Shown here in pieces: positions 37,790 through 40,395 of a stretch of 40,395 nt of DNA. How positions within the stretch are numbered: the stretch's first letter is position 1; each line of letters starts with the position of its first letter. The notes under the pieces are model-generated. The model had not been told where the DNA came from. It ran no database searches and saw only the letters and a program-made list of their open reading frames with translations. Source of the DNA: an uncultured Bacilli bacterium (GTDB lineage Bacteria; Bacillota_I; Bacilli_A; RF39; UBA660); NCBI GenBank assembly GCA_947626035.1, contig CANQQR010000006.1, positions 1 to 40,395 on the forward strand. The letters run 5' to 3'. The position numbers and the translations under genes are program-made.

Positions 37790-40249
37790 CTATTCATCAT
37801 CCCCAAAAAAGTCATCAAAGAATTGATCATCTGTAATATTATTATCAACAATAATACTATCAGCATCGATATTAATCTTAGGTTTTTCTATCTCTTCTTT
37901 TACAACATCATCCTCTATCTCACGAGCAGCTTTCATAAATTCCTCTAATGCTTCATTTGACTCTTCACTTAACTTTGATTCTTCTTCTCTTCTTCTCTCT
38001 TCTTCTTCCTCTTTTTCAAGTTCTTGAATCTTTAAATCAATTCTCTTAATCAAATCATCAACATCAACAACTGTAGTTTCTTCATTCTTAACCTCTTTTG
38101 GTGGTACACTACTTAAAACATCAGGGCCTTTCTCATCTACTACACTACTAACTATATTATCTTTATTCATCTCTTCTTGCTTTTCTTCCTCCAAATGCTT
38201 CTCTCCTAATTTAAAATCTTCATACTTTTTATCAATTAACTTTTCAAAATCGTTAACTTCATCCTTAGTAGTACCCTCATTCTTTAGTCTTTCCTTTTCA
38301 AGTCTCTCCTCTTCTTCCAACTTAGCAATCTGAGCATCTATCTTCTTAACCAAATCATCAACACTACTAGAAGATGCTTCACTACCACCACCAAATGGAG
38401 GAACAATTCCAAATGGAGTATTACCACTAACATTACCCCTATTAGTTGTAGGCATACCAAATGGTGACACAAATGAATTAGGCGCACTAGTATCTCTATG
38501 TTCATCAACAAACTTTTTCAAATCAAAAGTCTTAATCTCTCTAAGTTCACGTGTAGGATAACCACTCATTGTCTCTTTATAACCCCATCCACCAGCTTTA
38601 GTAATTTCAAAACTTGTAGTATGCTTTGTCTTAAAAGGTTGATTTCTCCATCTTTTAATAATCATCTCAAATTGTTTCATTTGTTGTAAATCACTAACAG
38701 TAACTAAAGGTCTAATTGGAGGTTGTGGTTTATCTTTTTCTACCTTAGGTTTCACATCTCCCAAAAGCTTACTAATCTCTTCAAGTGCACTGTATTCAGT
38801 AGTAATCAAATAAAACATATTACCACAGTTACCCTTAATAGTCTCAGCAACTTCTTTTCCATAAACTTTATTAAGTTGACTAAAGTTTTGAATAGCAAAA
38901 TTAAACCTCATATTTCTACTACGTGAAGCAGTAATCATTGACTCAACATCCTTTAAAGCAGGCATATTTGCAAACTCATCAAGAATAAAATTAGTTCTAA
39001 CCTTAAGCTTTAAACTCTCTTCCTTTTGTGCTTCATCAATCAAACACTCATAAACTTGCTTAACAAAAATAGTAGCAAGAGCATGGTATGTAGTCTTCTC
39101 ATCATGTACCTTTAAAAACACAGCAGTTGGTTCTTTACCAATCCTAGTAACATCAAAATCAGTATAACTTAACATCTCAGCTAACTTAGGACGAGAAGAA
39201 AATATTCTTATCTTTTGTCTAAAAGTAGAAGTTATACCACCCTTAGTATCAGAAGGCGCTGTAATAGTTGCAGCAGCACTAATATAAGCACTTGATAACT
39301 CACCCTTTAACTTAAAATACTCTTGATCATACTTTTTAGCACCAATTCTCTCTTCTCCAAAAGTACTCATAGCATTAATACTATTTAAATTTACCTCATC
39401 TTCACTTGATGCATCCTCAAAAAGTCCAAGAGCAAGACCAGTAAAATAGTCAGCAGCACTCTTTTGCCAGAAAGGATCATTATTATTAGAATCAACTAAA
39501 ATATTTAAAGCTAGGTCTTCTAGTAATTCCATTGCTTTATCTTCTTTACCATCTTTATAATATCTATAAGGCAAACTAAGTGGATTCCATGCACTACCAT
39601 GTTCTGGATCACGGAAATTTATCAAAATAACATTATACCCACGCTCTTTAAGCATATTAGCATTATGTTCATAAATCTCTCCCTTAGGATCGGTAACAAT
39701 CATACTCTCTCCACTCTTACCTAAAATCTTAACAAGTGGATCAATAATAGTCCAAGTTTTACCACTACCAGATGCACCAATAATCAAACTATGATTTTCT
39801 CCATCATCAACATATGCTTCTTTTTCATTAATAATAATTGGAATTCCAGCAGACTCATACTTATCATCTTTAAGCACTATTTTTTTAACATTATAAGCTT
39901 TCTTCATCTCGTCTTCTTTCATCCATCTTGCCCATCCTGCTTCATCCTTATCTTTCTTTTTACCAAAACCAAAGCCTTTCTCTCTATCAAAGAAATAACT
40001 AGAACAACTCATAAAAATACCAATAAGTGCAAACAAATACAAAGTTAACGTAGAAACAATAAAATCAACTGTAAATGCTGGAAATGGATTAAAACCCCAT
40101 AACCTATTTTCATGTGCTAAATAATATAAATTTAAAACCCCTATAGCAACTAAATATAATAAAAATATACAAAATATTAAAAACATTATTGCATCCTTAG
40201 GTTTAGCAACAAATTTTAATTTAATTTTATCCTTAATTTTATCTTTCAT
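37790..40249 (-). CDS. VirD4/TraG-like type IV coupling ATPase
   Basis: Two N-terminal TM, Walker A GASGSGKTWT, TDPKGEIYEHNANMLKERGYNV, FILDEFANMP; long acidic coiled-coil C-terminus. Confidence 0.9.
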   Translation of the reverse strand: MKDKIKDKIKLKFVAKPKDAIMFLIFCIFLLYLVAIGVLNLYYLAHENRLWGFNPFPAFTVDFIVSTLTLYLFALIGIFMSCSSYFFDREKGFGFGKKKDKDEAGWARWMKEDEMKKAYNVKKIVLKDDKYESAGIPIIINEKEAYVDDGENHSLIIGASGSGKTWTIIDPLVKILGKSGESMIVTDPKGEIYEHNANMLKERGYNVILINFRDPEHGSAWNPLSLPYRYYKDGKEDKAMELLEDLALNILVDSNNNDPFWQKSAADYFTGLALGLFEDASSEDEVNLNSINAMSTFGEERIGAKKYDQEYFKLKGELSSAYISAAATITAPSDTKGGITSTFRQKIRIFSSRPKLAEMLSYTDFDVTRIGKEPTAVFLKVHDEKTTYHALATIFVKQVYECLIDEAQKEESLKLKVRTNFILDEFANMPALKDVESMITASRSRNMRFNFAIQNFSQLNKVYGKEVAETIKGNCGNMFYLITTEYSALEEISKLLGDVKPKVEKDKPQPPIRPLVTVSDLQQMKQFEMIIKRWRNQPFKTKHTTSFEITKAGGWGYKETMSGYPTRELREIKTFDLKKFVDEHRDTSAPNSFVSPFGMPTTNRGNVSGNTPFGIVPPFGGGSEASSSSVDDLVKKIDAQIAKLEEEERLEKERLKNEGTTKDEVNDFEKLIDKKYEDFKLGEKHLEEEKQEEMNKDNIVSSVVDEKGPDVLSSVPPKEVKNEETTVVDVDDLIKRIDLKIQELEKEEEEERRREEESKLSEESNEALEEFMKAAREIEDDVVKEEIEKPKINIDADSIIVDNNITDDQFFDDFFGDDE

Positions 40250-40302
40250 AGTGCACCCACTTCTTTCATTAAAAATTATACCAAAATTATTAATAAAATA
40301 CT

Positions 40303-40395
40303 AGAACTAAACGAAATAAATTCCGCCAGATAACCTCACGATTATCTATTTCTGCTTCATAGAATTTTACTTCTCCACAGACCATACTTCCCCTA
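40303..40395 (-). mobile_element. dispersed repeat copy 2 (truncated by window end), IS200/IS605 right-end/omega-RNA-like
   Basis: Matches 14003-14095 at 87 of 93 positions. Confidence 0.55.

Overview
Low-GC, standard-code Firmicutes-like chromosomal window, probably a gut Bacilli/RF39- or Erysipelotrichales-type genome (lineage is inference). It carries mostly minus-strand housekeeping and cell-envelope genes: miaB, a Y-family polymerase with yolD, yvcK, a VanY-like protein, alkD-like, archaeal-type proS and gltX (both behind T-box leaders), yutD, yunB, rluB, dacF-like, uppP, a sortase plus thioester-domain adhesin, slipin, rmuC, a YhcG nuclease and a VirD4-like ATPase. There are 13 tRNA genes, including a 10-gene minus-strand array. 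The main accessory patch is about 14.0-16.0 kb, between the gltX promoter and the tRNA array. It holds a dispersed repeat that looks like an IS200/IS605 right end/omega-RNA, a frameshifted zinc-ribbon ORF, a DUF3800 gene with a strongly structured 3' RNA, and a tyrosine-recombinase C-terminal remnant. Other notable signals: a poly-A10 frameshift in the DNA polymerase gene, a VanY homologue missing all its zinc ligands, a non-canonical sortase/sorting-signal pair, a possible small-ORF/antisense locus near 5.2 kb, a possible 6S-like ncRNA near 23.7 kb, a 19-nt promoter element shared by two genes, and many terminators that contain the stop codon. All calls are by eye; no database search was run.
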